Positions 27,819 to 36,755 of a stretch of DNA of 64,000 nucleotides are shown one piece after another; position 1 is the first letter of the stretch, and each line of letters opens with the position of its first letter. Position numbers and translations under genes: made by a program. The DNA comes from Pseudomonas haemolytica (GTDB lineage: Bacteria; Pseudomonadota; Gammaproteobacteria; Pseudomonadales; Pseudomonadaceae). The notes beneath the pieces are model-generated. The model saw only the letters and a list, made by a program, of their open reading frames with translations. It was not told the DNA's origin and searched no databases. The stretch is taken from positions 868,001 to 932,000 of the forward strand of contig NZ_VOIW01000001.1 of the NCBI RefSeq assembly GCF_009659625.1, in the 5' to 3' direction.

Positions 27819-28286
27819 TCAGTACTTGGGGCCCGAACGGGTGTTGTTGCCCTTGGCCAGGCGGTCGTAGAGCACCACGTTGACCGTGGCCGCCAGGTTC
27901 ATGCAGCCGGTGGTGGGGATGTACACCACGTCTTCGCACCAGTCGCGGATCTCTTTGTCCAGGGAGCCGTCTTCGGGGCCGAAGATATACAGCGCGCGGT
28001 CGGGGTGGGTGTATTCCGGCAGGGGCCGGGCGCCTTCCACCAATTCCACGGCAACCGGGATGCAGCCCAGGGGCAGGATCTTTTTCAGGTCGTCGATACC
28101 GATCAGCGGAATGTCGTGATGGACCTTCTTGGTGTCGGTAATGAAATCCCGGGCGCGCTCGTAACGCACGCCGGTGTAGAACACCGAGGCCACGCCGTAG
28201 CAGCCGGCGGCACGCATCACCGAGCCGACGTTTTCGGGGGATTTGGGGTTATACAGACCGATGCAGCTGTAGCGTTTATTGCCCAC
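27819..28286 (-). CDS. SPOUT-family RNA methyltransferase, TrmH/TrmL-like
   Basis: 155 residues. The SPOUT knot motifs are visible: ENVGSVMRAAGCYG (motif 1), YIFGPEDGSLD (motif 2) and TTGCMNLAATVNVVLYDR (motif 3), as in 2'-O-ribose methyltransferases that modify tRNA or rRNA. I chose GTG at 28286, with AAAGG seven bases upstream; the ATG at 28322 would add twelve residues that the family lacks. The exact target RNA is unknown. A REP-type repeat lies immediately upstream. Confidence 0.85.
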   Translation of the reverse strand: MGNKRYSCIGLYNPKSPENVGSVMRAAGCYGVASVFYTGVRYERARDFITDTKKVHHDIPLIGIDDLKKILPLGCIPVAVELVEGARPLPEYTHPDRALYIFGPEDGSLDKEIRDWCEDVVYIPTTGCMNLAATVNVVLYDRLAKGNNTRSGPKY

Positions 28287-28317
28287 GGGAGTGCCTTTAA
28301 AAGGGCAGCAGTATAGC

Positions 28318-28390
28318 GGCAAGCTTCAAGCTGCAAGTAAAAGCGGTATGGCTTTTTCTTGTAGCTTGCTGCTTGAAACTTGAAGCTGCG
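28318..28390. repeat. imperfect inverted repeat of the AAGCTTCAAGCTGCAAG type
   Basis: The left arm (AAGCTTCAAGCTGCAAG, from 28321) and right arm (about 28358-28388, ending TTGAAACTTGAAGCTGC) are imperfect reverse complements around a short spacer. This is a second, unrelated class of Pseudomonas intergenic repeat, between the RNA methyltransferase and the HNH gene. It may extend the 5' region of the methyltransferase transcript. Confidence 0.7.
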
Positions 28391-28394
28391 TAAT

Positions 28395-28772
28395 TCAGCT
28401 GTCTTTCTTCATCAACCCCGCCAACGCCGCAAACGGGTTGTGCGTAGCCTTGGCAATGCTCGGGCTGCTGGTGGAGCCTTCGCCGAAGTACTGCTGGTCG
28501 GTGTAGCGCGAGTGTTCGTTGTCATGGCAATACAGGCACAGCAACTCCCAGTTGGAGCCGTCCTGGGGGTTGTCATCATGATTGTGGTTGCGGTGGTGTA
28601 CGGTCAGTTCGCTCAGGCGCTTGCCGGCGAACTCACGGGCGCAGCGGCCGCACACGTGGGGGTACATCTTCAAGGCTTTGTCGCGGTAGCCCATTTCCCG
28701 GTCGCGCTGGGCATCGGCGAGGATACGGTCGAGCTTGGCGGTGTGGGAGGGCGGGTTGGTCGAGCTCATCAT
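28395..28772 (-). CDS. yajD: HNH-type nuclease, YajD family
   Basis: 125 residues with the YajD pattern: CGRCAREF, then VHHRNHNHDDNP (the HNH core histidines), then ELLCLYCHDNEHSRY. The CxxC pairs would bind structural zinc. The E. coli homologue is of unknown role but has the HNH endonuclease fold. Two adjacent ATGs are possible (28772 or 28769), with AGGAG just upstream. The C-terminal tail (PFAALAGLMKKDS) is typical of Pseudomonas members. Confidence 0.88.
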   Translation of the reverse strand: MMSSTNPPSHTAKLDRILADAQRDREMGYRDKALKMYPHVCGRCAREFAGKRLSELTVHHRNHNHDDNPQDGSNWELLCLYCHDNEHSRYTDQQYFGEGSTSSPSIAKATHNPFAALAGLMKKDS

Positions 28773-28875
28773 GGCTCCTGGCTATTTGGTGGTTCACGGA
28801 TAAGGTGGATTCTAGCCGCTTGCGCGGTAAATGACCGCTAGGATTGCTGCACTGACTGATAAGGATTTTAAATAC

Positions 28876-29796
28876 ATGCGTCTGCATTCATGGACTATCG
28901 GGCTTGTGCTCTGTGTTGTCACCGCGCAGGCCCAGGCGTTTTCGACGCCACAACCTGGGCAGGTGATCGAGGTTGCCCTGGAACAATTGCACCCTACCCA
29001 GGCCGTGGTGGGCTTCGACCAGATCTACTACAGCCTGGGGCTGTTCGCCGATAAGCCCGCCAAGGCTTTCGACGAATACTGCGAAACCAACGGCCAGGGT
29101 GAGGCCGACCAGGTGCCCAAGAACGCCGAGCTGCTGCGGCCTGCCACCTTCACCTGCAAGCACCCGGTCGGCACTTATCCCGAGGAGATGAAGACCGTGG
29201 TGGTCGGCCCCGGCGGCCAGCTTTACCTGACCGATGGTCATCACAGTTTCACCACCCTGTGGGAAACACCCGGCGCCGGCCCGCGTTTGAAAATGTGGGT
29301 CAAGGTCACCGACGATTTCAGCAGCAGCCCGAACCTCGCCGCCTTCTGGCAGCGCATGGAGGCCGCCCGCAAAGTCTGGCTCAAGGACAACCAGGGCCAG
29401 ACCCTGCCACCGGAGCAACTGCCGGCGCACCTGGGCTTCAAGAGCCTGCAGGACGATACCTTCCGCAGCCTGGTGTATTTCACCCGCAAGGCCGCCTATG
29501 GCAAGCCGACCGAGGGTGCGATTGCACCGGAATTCCTGGAGTTCTATTGGGGAAACTGGCTGCGCACGCAGATCGACCTGGGTGCTTTCAACCTGAACAA
29601 GAAGGGGGGCTATAAGGATGCCATCGAGGCCGTGGCCAAGCGTATGGTCGGCCTGGCGCCGGGGTCACAGGTTGGCGATAGCGGTTTCACTGCCAGGCAA
29701 CTGGGCGGTATGACTCAGCTGGATCGTAATGAGCTGGAAAAGACCCTCGATAAAAAAGTGCCGTACGTGATCGATTACCGCAAATCCAGAGACTGA
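28876..29796 (+). CDS. exported ParB/Srx-fold protein
   Basis: 306 residues with a signal peptide (MRLHSWTIGLVLCVVTAQAQA). The segment QLYLTDGHHSFTTLWE (residues 115-130, DGHH at 120-123) is the ParB/sulfiredoxin-type motif of the ParB-like N-terminal domain. These proteins are usually cytoplasmic, so the export signal is notable. The function is unknown: nuclease, NTPase and sulfiredoxin-like roles all use this fold. ATG at 28876 with AAGGA upstream. A REP palindrome follows. Confidence 0.72.
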   Translation: MRLHSWTIGLVLCVVTAQAQAFSTPQPGQVIEVALEQLHPTQAVVGFDQIYYSLGLFADKPAKAFDEYCETNGQGEADQVPKNAELLRPATFTCKHPVGTYPEEMKTVVVGPGGQLYLTDGHHSFTTLWETPGAGPRLKMWVKVTDDFSSSPNLAAFWQRMEAARKVWLKDNQGQTLPPEQLPAHLGFKSLQDDTFRSLVYFTRKAAYGKPTEGAIAPEFLEFYWGNWLRTQIDLGAFNLNKKGGYKDAIEAVAKRMVGLAPGSQVGDSGFTARQLGGMTQLDRNELEKTLDKKVPYVIDYRKSRD

Positions 29797-29808
29797 AGCA
29801 GTACCAAA

Positions 29809-29836
29809 TGTGGGAGGGAGCAAGCCCCCTCCCACA
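29809..29836. repeat. REP palindrome (one-base variant)
   Basis: TGTGGGAGGGAG / CCCCCTCCCACA: the left arm differs from the other copies by one base. It lies between the convergent ParB/Srx-fold and spermidine-synthase-like genes. Confidence 0.8.
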
Positions 29837-29866
29837 TTTGACCTGCGGCGCCTGGTCTGGCGTGAC

Positions 29867-30553
29867 TCAGCTCTTGACCTTCTCGGCAATCCAGATGGTA
29901 TGCCGAGTGCCCTTGTTGCCATGGGCAAACACCTGGACTTCCTCGGCCTTGAAGCCGGCCTTGCGCAGTTTGTCGCTGAACAGTTTATCGGCACTGGCAG
30001 ACCACACGGCCAATACGCCCTTGGGCCGCAGGGCCTTGGCGCAGGCTGCCAGGCCACCGGCGGAGTACAGCCAGCTGTTGGCCTTTTGCGTAAGACCCTC
30101 GGGGCCGTTGTCGACGTCGAGCATGATCGCGTCGAAGCCCTGTGGCTCGGCCTGCAGCACCTTGGCCACGTCTTCCTGGCGGATCACCGTGCGCGGGTCC
30201 AGCAGCGGGCGTCCGGACTTTTCTCCCAGCGGCCCACGGTTCCATTCCACAACGCCGGGTACCAATTCCGCCACCACCACTTCGGCGCTTTTGCCCAGAT
30301 GCTTGAGCGCCGCGGCCAAGGTAAAACCCATGCCCAAGCCGCCGATCAGTACGCGTGAACCCGGGCGACCTGCCACCTTGCGGCAGGGAATTTCCGCCAG
30401 GGCGTCTTCGGAGCCGTGCATGCGTGTGTTCATCAACTGGCCGCCGTCACCGCCCTGGATCTTGATGACGAAATCCTCGCCGTACTCGAACAGGCACAAG
30501 GCACCGCCGTTGTCGGGGATCGGAGTGGTGTCCAGCAGAACGAAACGTTTCAT
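29867..30553 (-). CDS. spermidine-synthase-like SAM-fold protein
   Basis: 228 residues. The nucleotide-binding segment VLIGGLGMGFTLAAAL and the acidic loop VVVAELVPGVVEWNRG fit the spermidine-synthase/polyamine-aminopropyltransferase-like methyltransferase group. AIMLDVDNGPEGL takes the place of the catalytic segment. There is no clear polyamine-binding domain at the N-terminus, so it may be a methyltransferase-like protein of other function. It is divergent from the small exported proline-rich gene. Confidence 0.75.
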   Translation of the reverse strand: MKRFVLLDTTPIPDNGGALCLFEYGEDFVIKIQGGDGGQLMNTRMHGSEDALAEIPCRKVAGRPGSRVLIGGLGMGFTLAAALKHLGKSAEVVVAELVPGVVEWNRGPLGEKSGRPLLDPRTVIRQEDVAKVLQAEPQGFDAIMLDVDNGPEGLTQKANSWLYSAGGLAACAKALRPKGVLAVWSASADKLFSDKLRKAGFKAEEVQVFAHGNKGTRHTIWIAEKVKS

Positions 30554-30631
30554 GGAAATCTCATTGGGAAGGGCATTCTTGCGCGGTTGGGAGTAGCCTT
30601 ACGACATTCCGGTCAGGCCATGGAGCCATCG

Positions 30632-30910
30632 ATGAAGTGCAGCATTCTAACGGTCATTGTGTTGAGCGCGCTCGCATTGGGTACGGCGCAGGCTCAGGAG
30701 TTGCAAACCGTACCGGTCGCGCCAGCACCCACTCCCGGCGCGCCGGGCACTCCGACCCCGACGTTGTACCCCCAAGTCAGCCCGCCAACCACGCCGAAGA
30801 CAAACGGCTCACCGCTGTTGGCGCCCATCGTGTTGCCGACACCGCCCAAGGACCAGACAGTCCCTGGCCTGCAGCAGAACGACAGCAAGCCGAAGACACC
30901 CGGCGGTTAA
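30632..30910 (+). CDS. small exported proline-rich protein, 92 residues
   Basis: ATG at 30632 with TGGAG 7 bases upstream. A clear signal peptide (MKCSILTVIVLSALALGTAQA) is followed by about 70 residues rich in proline and threonine (AAPTPGAPGTPTPTLY style), with no recognisable domain and no cysteine after the signal. An alternative ATG at 30620 is in frame but would lengthen the signal region. It is probably a periplasmic or cell-wall-associated low-complexity protein; the function is unknown. It is convergent with ptrB. Confidence 0.65.
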   Translation: MKCSILTVIVLSALALGTAQAQELQTVPVAPAPTPGAPGTPTPTLYPQVSPPTTPKTNGSPLLAPIVLPTPPKDQTVPGLQQNDSKPKTPGG

Positions 30911-30945
30911 CACTGTCGATTCAGCAACTGCCCGTGCGCAGTGGG

Positions 30946-32988
30946 TTAGAGCAAGCCGAGCGCCTTGAACACAAACGCGTATTCGAGCGCTACGTCACGT
31001 AATCCCTGGTAACGACCGCTCATGCCGCCATGGCCGGCACCCAGCTCAGTCTTGAGCAGCAGCAGGTTATCGGAGGTTGAGGTGTCACGCAGCTTCGCCA
31101 CCCACTTGGCTGCTTCCCAGTACTGCACGCGGCTGTCGTTGTAGCCGGCAATCACCAGCATGGCCGGGTAGGCCTGGGCGCTGACGTTTTCGTACGGCGC
31201 GTAGGCCTTGATGCGCGCATACACCTCCGGCTCCTCGGGGTTGCCCCATTCGTCGTACTCGGTGATGGTCAGGGGCAGTTCCGGGTCGAGCATGGTGTTG
31301 AGCACATCGACGAACGGCACTTCGGCAATCGCCGCCTGGAACAATTCCGGGCGCTGGTTGAGCACGGCGCCGATCAACAGGCCGCCGGCACTGCCGCCGC
31401 TGATCGCCAGTTGCTTGGAGGTGGTCAGGCCTTGGGCGATCAGGTGTTCGGCGCAGGCGATAAAGTCGCTGAAGGTGTTCTGCTTGTGTTCCTGCTTGCC
31501 GTTGCGGTACCAGGCTTCGCCCAACTCACCGCCGCCGCGCACATGGGCGATGGCAAACGCTACCCCACGGTCCAGCAAGCTCAAGCGTGCGTGGGAGAAC
31601 CACGGGTCGAGGCTCTGGCCGTAGGCACCGTAGCCATACAGGTACAGCGGCGTCGGCTGGCCGAGCTGGTTACGCTTGACCACCAGGCTGATGGGCACCT
31701 GGGTGCCATCGGCGGAGGTGGCCCACAGGCGTTGGCTGACGTAGTCATCGGCGTTGAATGTGCCGAGTACCGGGGTTTCCTTGAGCACGACTTGGGCGCC
31801 GCTCGCCAGTTCGAGCTGACGTACCTGGGCCGGGCGGTTCAAGGCTTCATAGCGCAGGCGGATCTTGTCGCTGGGAAACTCCAGGCTGTTTTGTACGTAG
31901 AGGCTGTAGGCAGCGTCAGGCAATTCCACGCGATAGGCTGGCACGTTCTCGGGGTGCACCTCGATGACCGGCAGGCCGCCGATGCGCAGGCTCAACGTCA
32001 TGGCGCTGGCATTGAGGCTTACGCCGTCGAGCATGACCTCGTCGCTGTGGGGGATCAGGTTCTGCCAGTCGGCTTCGGTGGGCGTCGTGCCGGTGTCGGT
32101 GGCGACGTACAGCGCGTAGTTGATCCCATCGCGGTTGCTGCGAATAAACCAGGTCCACTCGCCATTACGCTTGCCATGGTCGACATCGTATTCATGGTCT
32201 TCGACCCGCGCCGCCAGGCAGGTAAAGGCCAGGTGCGGCTGCTCGGCGTCCAGCGCCCAGATTTCGCTGGTGGTCTTGCTGCCCAGGGCCAGCAGCACTT
32301 GGCGCTCGGAGCTTGAGCGGTAGCAATGCAGGAAGAAACGGCCGTCGGGCTCGTGGAACACTTCCTGCGCCGCCGTGCCATCCAGGCGATAGCGATACAG
32401 CTTGTGCGGGCGATGGGTGTCGTCCAGCTCACCGAAGAACAGGGTCAGGCTGTCATTGGCCCAGGTCATGCTGCCGTCGCAGTTCTCGAATGCCAGTTCG
32501 CTGACCTTGCCGGTGGCCAATTCCTTCACGAACAGGGTGTAGATCTCTTCGCCGCTGGTGTCGAGGCTGTAGGCCAGGCGCTGATGGTCGGGGCTGATGC
32601 TGAACGCACCCAGAGAGAAAAAGCCGCCATTGGCCAATACGTTCGGGTCCAGCAGCAGTTCTTCGCTGCTGTCGTCCACCTGGTTACTGTCATCGGCCGA
32701 GCGTCGGCAGCGGTAGTGGCGTGCGTATTCGTCACCGGCGGTGGTGCGCGTGTAGTACAGGTACGGGCCCCAAGGGGAGGGCAGGGACAGATCGGTTTCG
32801 AGGATGCGGCCCTTGATCTCTTCGAACAGGGTCTCGCGCAGCGCCTGCTGATCGGCCAATTGGGCTTCCTGCCAGGCATTTTCGGCCTTGAGGTAGTCGA
32901 GCACCTCAGGGGTGTCCCGCGCTTGCAGCCAGGCGTACGGGTCTTGGCCTGGGGCCTTGCGGGCAATCGGGGCGGTCGATGACGTCAT
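30946..32988 (-). CDS. ptrB: oligopeptidase B (S9 serine peptidase)
   Basis: 680 residues: an N-terminal beta-propeller (about 70-400) and a C-terminal alpha/beta-hydrolase domain. The nucleophile is S533 in SGGSAGGLL. The aspartate is in GYNDSRVQYWE and the histidine in GAGHGGMSGRY. The enzyme cleaves short peptides after lysine or arginine in the cytoplasm or periplasm; no signal peptide is seen. Length and motifs match Pseudomonas PtrB. The start ATG at 32988 has AGAGAG upstream. Confidence 0.9.
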   Translation of the reverse strand: MTSSTAPIARKAPGQDPYAWLQARDTPEVLDYLKAENAWQEAQLADQQALRETLFEEIKGRILETDLSLPSPWGPYLYYTRTTAGDEYARHYRCRRSADDSNQVDDSSEELLLDPNVLANGGFFSLGAFSISPDHQRLAYSLDTSGEEIYTLFVKELATGKVSELAFENCDGSMTWANDSLTLFFGELDDTHRPHKLYRYRLDGTAAQEVFHEPDGRFFLHCYRSSSERQVLLALGSKTTSEIWALDAEQPHLAFTCLAARVEDHEYDVDHGKRNGEWTWFIRSNRDGINYALYVATDTGTTPTEADWQNLIPHSDEVMLDGVSLNASAMTLSLRIGGLPVIEVHPENVPAYRVELPDAAYSLYVQNSLEFPSDKIRLRYEALNRPAQVRQLELASGAQVVLKETPVLGTFNADDYVSQRLWATSADGTQVPISLVVKRNQLGQPTPLYLYGYGAYGQSLDPWFSHARLSLLDRGVAFAIAHVRGGGELGEAWYRNGKQEHKQNTFSDFIACAEHLIAQGLTTSKQLAISGGSAGGLLIGAVLNQRPELFQAAIAEVPFVDVLNTMLDPELPLTITEYDEWGNPEEPEVYARIKAYAPYENVSAQAYPAMLVIAGYNDSRVQYWEAAKWVAKLRDTSTSDNLLLLKTELGAGHGGMSGRYQGLRDVALEYAFVFKALGLL

Positions 32989-33078
32989 GGATCACTCTCT
33001 GTCTGGCGGAAGGTGGCAGGCATTGCAGCCGCGACACGCAAAAGCCGTTATCATAGCCGCCTGTTTGCCTACCTTGCC

Positions 33079-33540
33079 ATGGACACCATGACCGAGAACG
33101 ACTATCTGACCGCTTGGGGCCTTTACGCCTTCGCCGCTTTGGGCTGCCTGTTGGTGTGGTGGCGCATGACCCGATGGATCTGGCGCTGGCTGCGCGAGCC
33201 GCTGCAATTGCTGATGGCAGTGCTGTTGCTGAGCCCGACCATCGTCGACCCGGTCAAGACCCAATTTGCGCCGGCCGTGGCGATTACCGCCCTGGACCTG
33301 GTGCTCAAGGTCGGCAACAACGCCTGGCGGGCGATTTCCGATCTGTTCATGTACACCATGATCGTGTTTGCCCTGTACATCGTGTTTGTGCTGATCCGCT
33401 GGCCCATCGAGCGTGCCGCCAACGCCCGCCGTGAGCGCAAGGCCGCTGCGGATGCTGCCTTGGCCGCCGAGCCGGACGATGATGAGCCGTTCCGTCGCCC
33501 TGCGCCTGTCAGCGGTATGCGGGTCGAACCGCGCCTTTAA
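33079..33540 (+). CDS. small integral membrane protein
   Basis: 153 residues with hydrophobic segments at about 12-28, 40-58 and 88-108. An arginine-rich stretch (RMTRWIWRWLREP) lies between them, and a charged C-terminal tail ends in proline-rich sequence. I do not recognise a named family. The ATG at 33079 is taken; one at 33088 is equally possible, and neither has a good ribosome site. It is divergent from ptrB and 30 bp before the class II amidotransferase, so possibly in one transcript with it. Confidence 0.6.
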   Translation: MDTMTENDYLTAWGLYAFAALGCLLVWWRMTRWIWRWLREPLQLLMAVLLLSPTIVDPVKTQFAPAVAITALDLVLKVGNNAWRAISDLFMYTMIVFALYIVFVLIRWPIERAANARRERKAAADAALAAEPDDDEPFRRPAPVSGMRVEPRL

Positions 33541-33570
33541 CGTTGTCCGCCCTGCAGCGAGAGCCCTGGC

Positions 33571-34347
33571 ATGTGTGAATTATTGGGCATGAGTGCCAAC
33601 GTCCCCACCGATATCGTGTTCAGCTTTACCGGGCTGATGCAGCGCGGCGGGCGCACCGGCCCACACCGCGACGGTTGGGGCATCGCCTTCTACGAAGGCC
33701 GTGGCCTGCGCCTGTTCCAGGACCCGGCCGCGAGCAGCGAGTCGGAAGTCGCGTTACTGGTACAGCGTTATCCCATCAAGAGTGAAGTGGTAATCGGCCA
33801 TATCCGCCAGGCTAACGTCGGCAAGGTGAGCCTGGCCAATACCCATCCGTTCGTGCGCGAGCTGTGGGGCCGTAACTGGTGTTTTGCCCACAACGGCCAA
33901 CTGGCGGACTTCAACCCACGCGCCACGTTCTACCGCCCGGTGGGCGATACCGACAGCGAAGCGGCCTTCTGCGACCTGCTCAACCGTGTGCGTGAAGCCT
34001 TCCCCGAGCCGGTGGATATCGAGCAAGTGCTGCCGGACCTGATCGCCGCCTGCGCCGAATACCGCAGCAAAGGTGTGTTCAACTGCCTGCTCAGCGACGG
34101 TGACTGGCTGTTCTGCTACTGCTCGACCAAACTGGCGCAGATTACCCGGCGTGCACCCTTTGGCCCGGCGCGCTTAAAAGATGTCGACGTGATTGTCGAT
34201 TTTCAGGCCGAAACCACCCCCAATGATGTGGTGACGGTGATCGCCACCGAGCCCTTGACCGACAACGAAAACTGGACCCGCTACGAACCGGGCCAATGGA
34301 GCCTGTGGCGACGCGGTGAATGCGTCAGCCAGGGCGTTACCGAGTAA
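33571..34347 (+). CDS. class II glutamine amidotransferase, YafJ-like
   Basis: 258 residues with the N-terminal nucleophile fold. The catalytic residue is C2 ([19 protein letters not shown]) after removal of methionine. [19 protein letters not shown] and WCFAHNGQL complete the glutaminase site. It lacks a second domain, so it matches the stand-alone YafJ/GAT2 group of unknown acceptor. It lies 11 bp before the DUF2937 gene, with TAAGGA between, so the two form an operon. Confidence 0.85.
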   Translation: MCELLGMSANVPTDIVFSFTGLMQRGGRTGPHRDGWGIAFYEGRGLRLFQDPAASSESEVALLVQRYPIKSEVVIGHIRQANVGKVSLANTHPFVRELWGRNWCFAHNGQLADFNPRATFYRPVGDTDSEAAFCDLLNRVREAFPEPVDIEQVLPDLIAACAEYRSKGVFNCLLSDGDWLFCYCSTKLAQITRRAPFGPARLKDVDVIVDFQAETTPNDVVTVIATEPLTDNENWTRYEPGQWSLWRRGECVSQGVTE

Positions 34348-34358
34348 GGATATCGACC

Positions 34359-34901
34359 ATGTTACTTAGCTATCTGCGGTTGGTGCTGTTTGCCATTGGC
34401 TTGTTGGTCGGCGTGCAAGTGCCGGGGTTTGTCAACGACTACGCCAAGCGCGTCGAGGCCCACCTGATCGAGGCCCAGACAGGCCTGCGCGGCTTTGAAT
34501 CCACGGCGCAGCAGTTCTTCAACGGTGACTTGCAGGCGCTGGTCGCCCACTACCGCGCCAGTGACGATCCGGTATTCCAGAGCGACGCCAGCAGCCTGGG
34601 CGCAATGCTTGACCGCCAGGTGGCATTGGACAAGCAATTCCAGGCCATGCAAGGCCCTTGGTACATCCGCGTCCTGCAAGTGGCGGTGGCCGCCGACCCG
34701 GATATCCGCCTGGAGACCTGGAATGGCTACAGCTACCAGATTTTGCTGACACCGGAGGCCATGGGCTGGGGCCTGGGCGGGGCGATGCTGCTGTCGTTCG
34801 GCATCGAATGCCTGTTCCGCCTGATCGACTGGGTGGTGTTGGGCGGCAGACGCTTGCGCCAGAGCCGGCCGATTGAAGAGCGCGACCTTAAAGGTCTCTA
34901 A
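34359..34901 (+). CDS. membrane protein, DUF2937 family
   Basis: 180 residues with an N-terminal membrane segment (SYLRLVLFAIGLLVGVQVPGF) and a second one near the C-terminus (MGWGLGGAMLLSFGIECLF). Between them is a periplasmic region rich in short helices and glutamine. This matches the DUF2937 family, typically 180 residues. TAAGGA precedes the ATG. It is co-directional with, and directly after, the amidotransferase gene. The function is unknown. Confidence 0.75.
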   Translation: MLLSYLRLVLFAIGLLVGVQVPGFVNDYAKRVEAHLIEAQTGLRGFESTAQQFFNGDLQALVAHYRASDDPVFQSDASSLGAMLDRQVALDKQFQAMQGPWYIRVLQVAVAADPDIRLETWNGYSYQILLTPEAMGWGLGGAMLLSFGIECLFRLIDWVVLGGRRLRQSRPIEERDLKGL

Positions 34902-34925
34902 CGCCCACATTTGGATTGTGTTTCT

Positions 34926-35840
34926 TCAAAGGCTCAGCAGCATCCGTTCTTCGCCGACTTCTTCGGCATACCTGGCCACCACCTTCTGGCACAACCCGAC
35001 AATCTCCTCCACCAACTCCACCCCCACGCGCCACGACACCACCACTTGCAAGTTCGGCAGGCGCTGCGCCATTGGCAGCATCACCAACTCTCCCCGCGCC
35101 AGTTCTTCGCTGACCAGCACCGGCGGCAGCGCGCCAATGCCGAAGCCGTCGCGCAGCAACCGGGTGATCGCCGACACCGAGTTCACACAGTTCATCCGTG
35201 GCGCGGCCACGCCGTTGGCCTGCATCAGGCTGATCACGTCCTGATGGGGGTGGGAGTTTTTCGAGTAGGTGATGATGCGCTCCTGGGCCAGCTCAGCGAG
35301 GGAGGCGTAGTCGCGGTTATAGATCGATTGGCTGGCGACGATCCAGGCCATGGGGTGGCTGGCCAGTTCCAGGCTGCGTACGGTTTCCAGGCGCAGCAGG
35401 TCGGTTTGCAGGATCAGGTCGAGGAAGCCTTTTTGCAGTTGATCGCTGAGGTTCAGCGCGGTATCGGCGACCAACTCGATTTCCACCAGAGGGAAATGGT
35501 CCATCAATTCGGCGACCAGCGGGCTTAGCCATGTATGGATCACCGTGTCCATCGCGCCGATCCGAATGCGCCCGACCTTGCTGCTGGTGGTCTCCAGGGA
35601 CTGCTTCAAGCCCTGCATGGTCACCATCATCTGTTCGGCATAATCGAGCACCTTCAAGCCTTCCGGGGTCAGGCTTACGCCACGGGAGTCACGCAGGAAC
35701 AGCTTCACCCCCAACTCGCTTTCCAGCACCGCGATGCGGCTGGAGATCGAGGCCTGGGTGGTGAACAGCTTCTCGGCGGTCAGGCGAAAGCTCTTGAGCT
35801 TGGCCACCCAGACGAAGGTTTCGAGGAACTTCAAATTCAT
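34926..35840 (-). CDS. LysR-family regulator divergent from pxpABC
   Basis: 304 residues, opening MNLKFLETFVWVAKLKSFRL with the helix-turn-helix TTQASISSRIAVLESELG at about 22-45. The effector-binding domain runs from about 92. I used the ATG at 35840; a much longer frame upstream is not coding, because it lies antisense to the pxpA start region. Being divergent from the 5-oxoprolinase operon across 174 bp makes this its likely regulator. Confidence 0.87.
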   Translation of the reverse strand: MNLKFLETFVWVAKLKSFRLTAEKLFTTQASISSRIAVLESELGVKLFLRDSRGVSLTPEGLKVLDYAEQMMVTMQGLKQSLETTSSKVGRIRIGAMDTVIHTWLSPLVAELMDHFPLVEIELVADTALNLSDQLQKGFLDLILQTDLLRLETVRSLELASHPMAWIVASQSIYNRDYASLAELAQERIITYSKNSHPHQDVISLMQANGVAAPRMNCVNSVSAITRLLRDGFGIGALPPVLVSEELARGELVMLPMAQRLPNLQVVVSWRVGVELVEEIVGLCQKVVARYAEEVGEERMLLSL

Positions 35841-36014
35841 GGGATCAACTTTTCTTATGCATGGATCGGTTTTTATTAGTTGGACGTCGCACCGGGCAAG
35901 CGCCAAAAATCGAGCTGTTCCACGATAAGCGTCGTAGGGGTGCCAGGACAAGTTGCGAGTTCTGTGTAATAAATCCCACACTACAAAAAAACAAAGCCTA
36001 CAGGAGCGACCACC

Positions 36015-36755
36015 GTGAGCCGCCTGCTTTTGAACTGTGACATCGGCGAAAGCTTTGGTAACTGGACCATGGGTCTGGACGCCGAAGTCATGCCGTTCAT
36101 TGATTGCGCCAACGTGGCCTGCGGCTTCCATGCCGGCGACCCCAGTATCATGCGCAAGACCGTCAGCCTGGCGTTCAAACATGGCGTGCAAGTGGGCGCC
36201 CACCCGGCCTACCAGGATCTGCAGGGCTTCGGTCGGCGTTCCATGCACTACACGCCGCAGGAAATCCAGGACCTGTTGCACTACCAGATCGGCGCGTTGG
36301 AAGGCATCTGTCGTGCTCAGGGCGGTCGCGTCAGGTACGTGAAGCCCCACGGTGCGATGTACAACGACATGATGGCCAACCCCGCGCAGTTGCGTGCGGT
36401 GATCCAGGCTGTGGCGGCCTATGGCGACCTGCCGCTGATGTTGCTGGCCACCCGCGACAACAGCGCGGCCCAGGCATTGGGCGACGAATACGGCGTGACC
36501 CTGTGGTTCGAAGCCTTCGCCGACCGTGCCTATGACACCAAGGGCCATCTGGTTTCCCGCCAGTTGCCGGGTGCGGTGCACCACGACTGCGAGACTATCG
36601 TCCAGCAGGCACTGACCATTTCCCGTGGCGAGCCGCTGGTCGCCAGTGACGGCAGCGCGCTGGTGTTGCAGGCCAATACCTTATGCGTGCATGGCGACAA
36701 TGCCAGTTCGGTCGCCGCGGTGCAGCGTATTCGCCAAGCGCTGAAGACAGCATGA
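36015..36755 (+). CDS. pxpA: 5-oxoprolinase subunit A (LamB/YcsF)
   Basis: 246 residues, opening with [16 protein letters not shown] and [11 protein letters not shown], the LamB/YcsF hallmarks. [10 protein letters not shown] is a further conserved site. PxpA, B and C together hydrolyse 5-oxoproline (pyroglutamate) to glutamate with ATP in the cytoplasm. The start is GTG at 36015, preceded by AGGAG. The stop overlaps the pxpB start in ATGA at 36752-36755, so expression is coupled. Confidence 0.93.
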   Translation: MSRLLLNCDIGESFGNWTMGLDAEVMPFIDCANVACGFHAGDPSIMRKTVSLAFKHGVQVGAHPAYQDLQGFGRRSMHYTPQEIQDLLHYQIGALEGICRAQGGRVRYVKPHGAMYNDMMANPAQLRAVIQAVAAYGDLPLMLLATRDNSAAQALGDEYGVTLWFEAFADRAYDTKGHLVSRQLPGAVHHDCETIVQQALTISRGEPLVASDGSALVLQANTLCVHGDNASSVAAVQRIRQALKTA

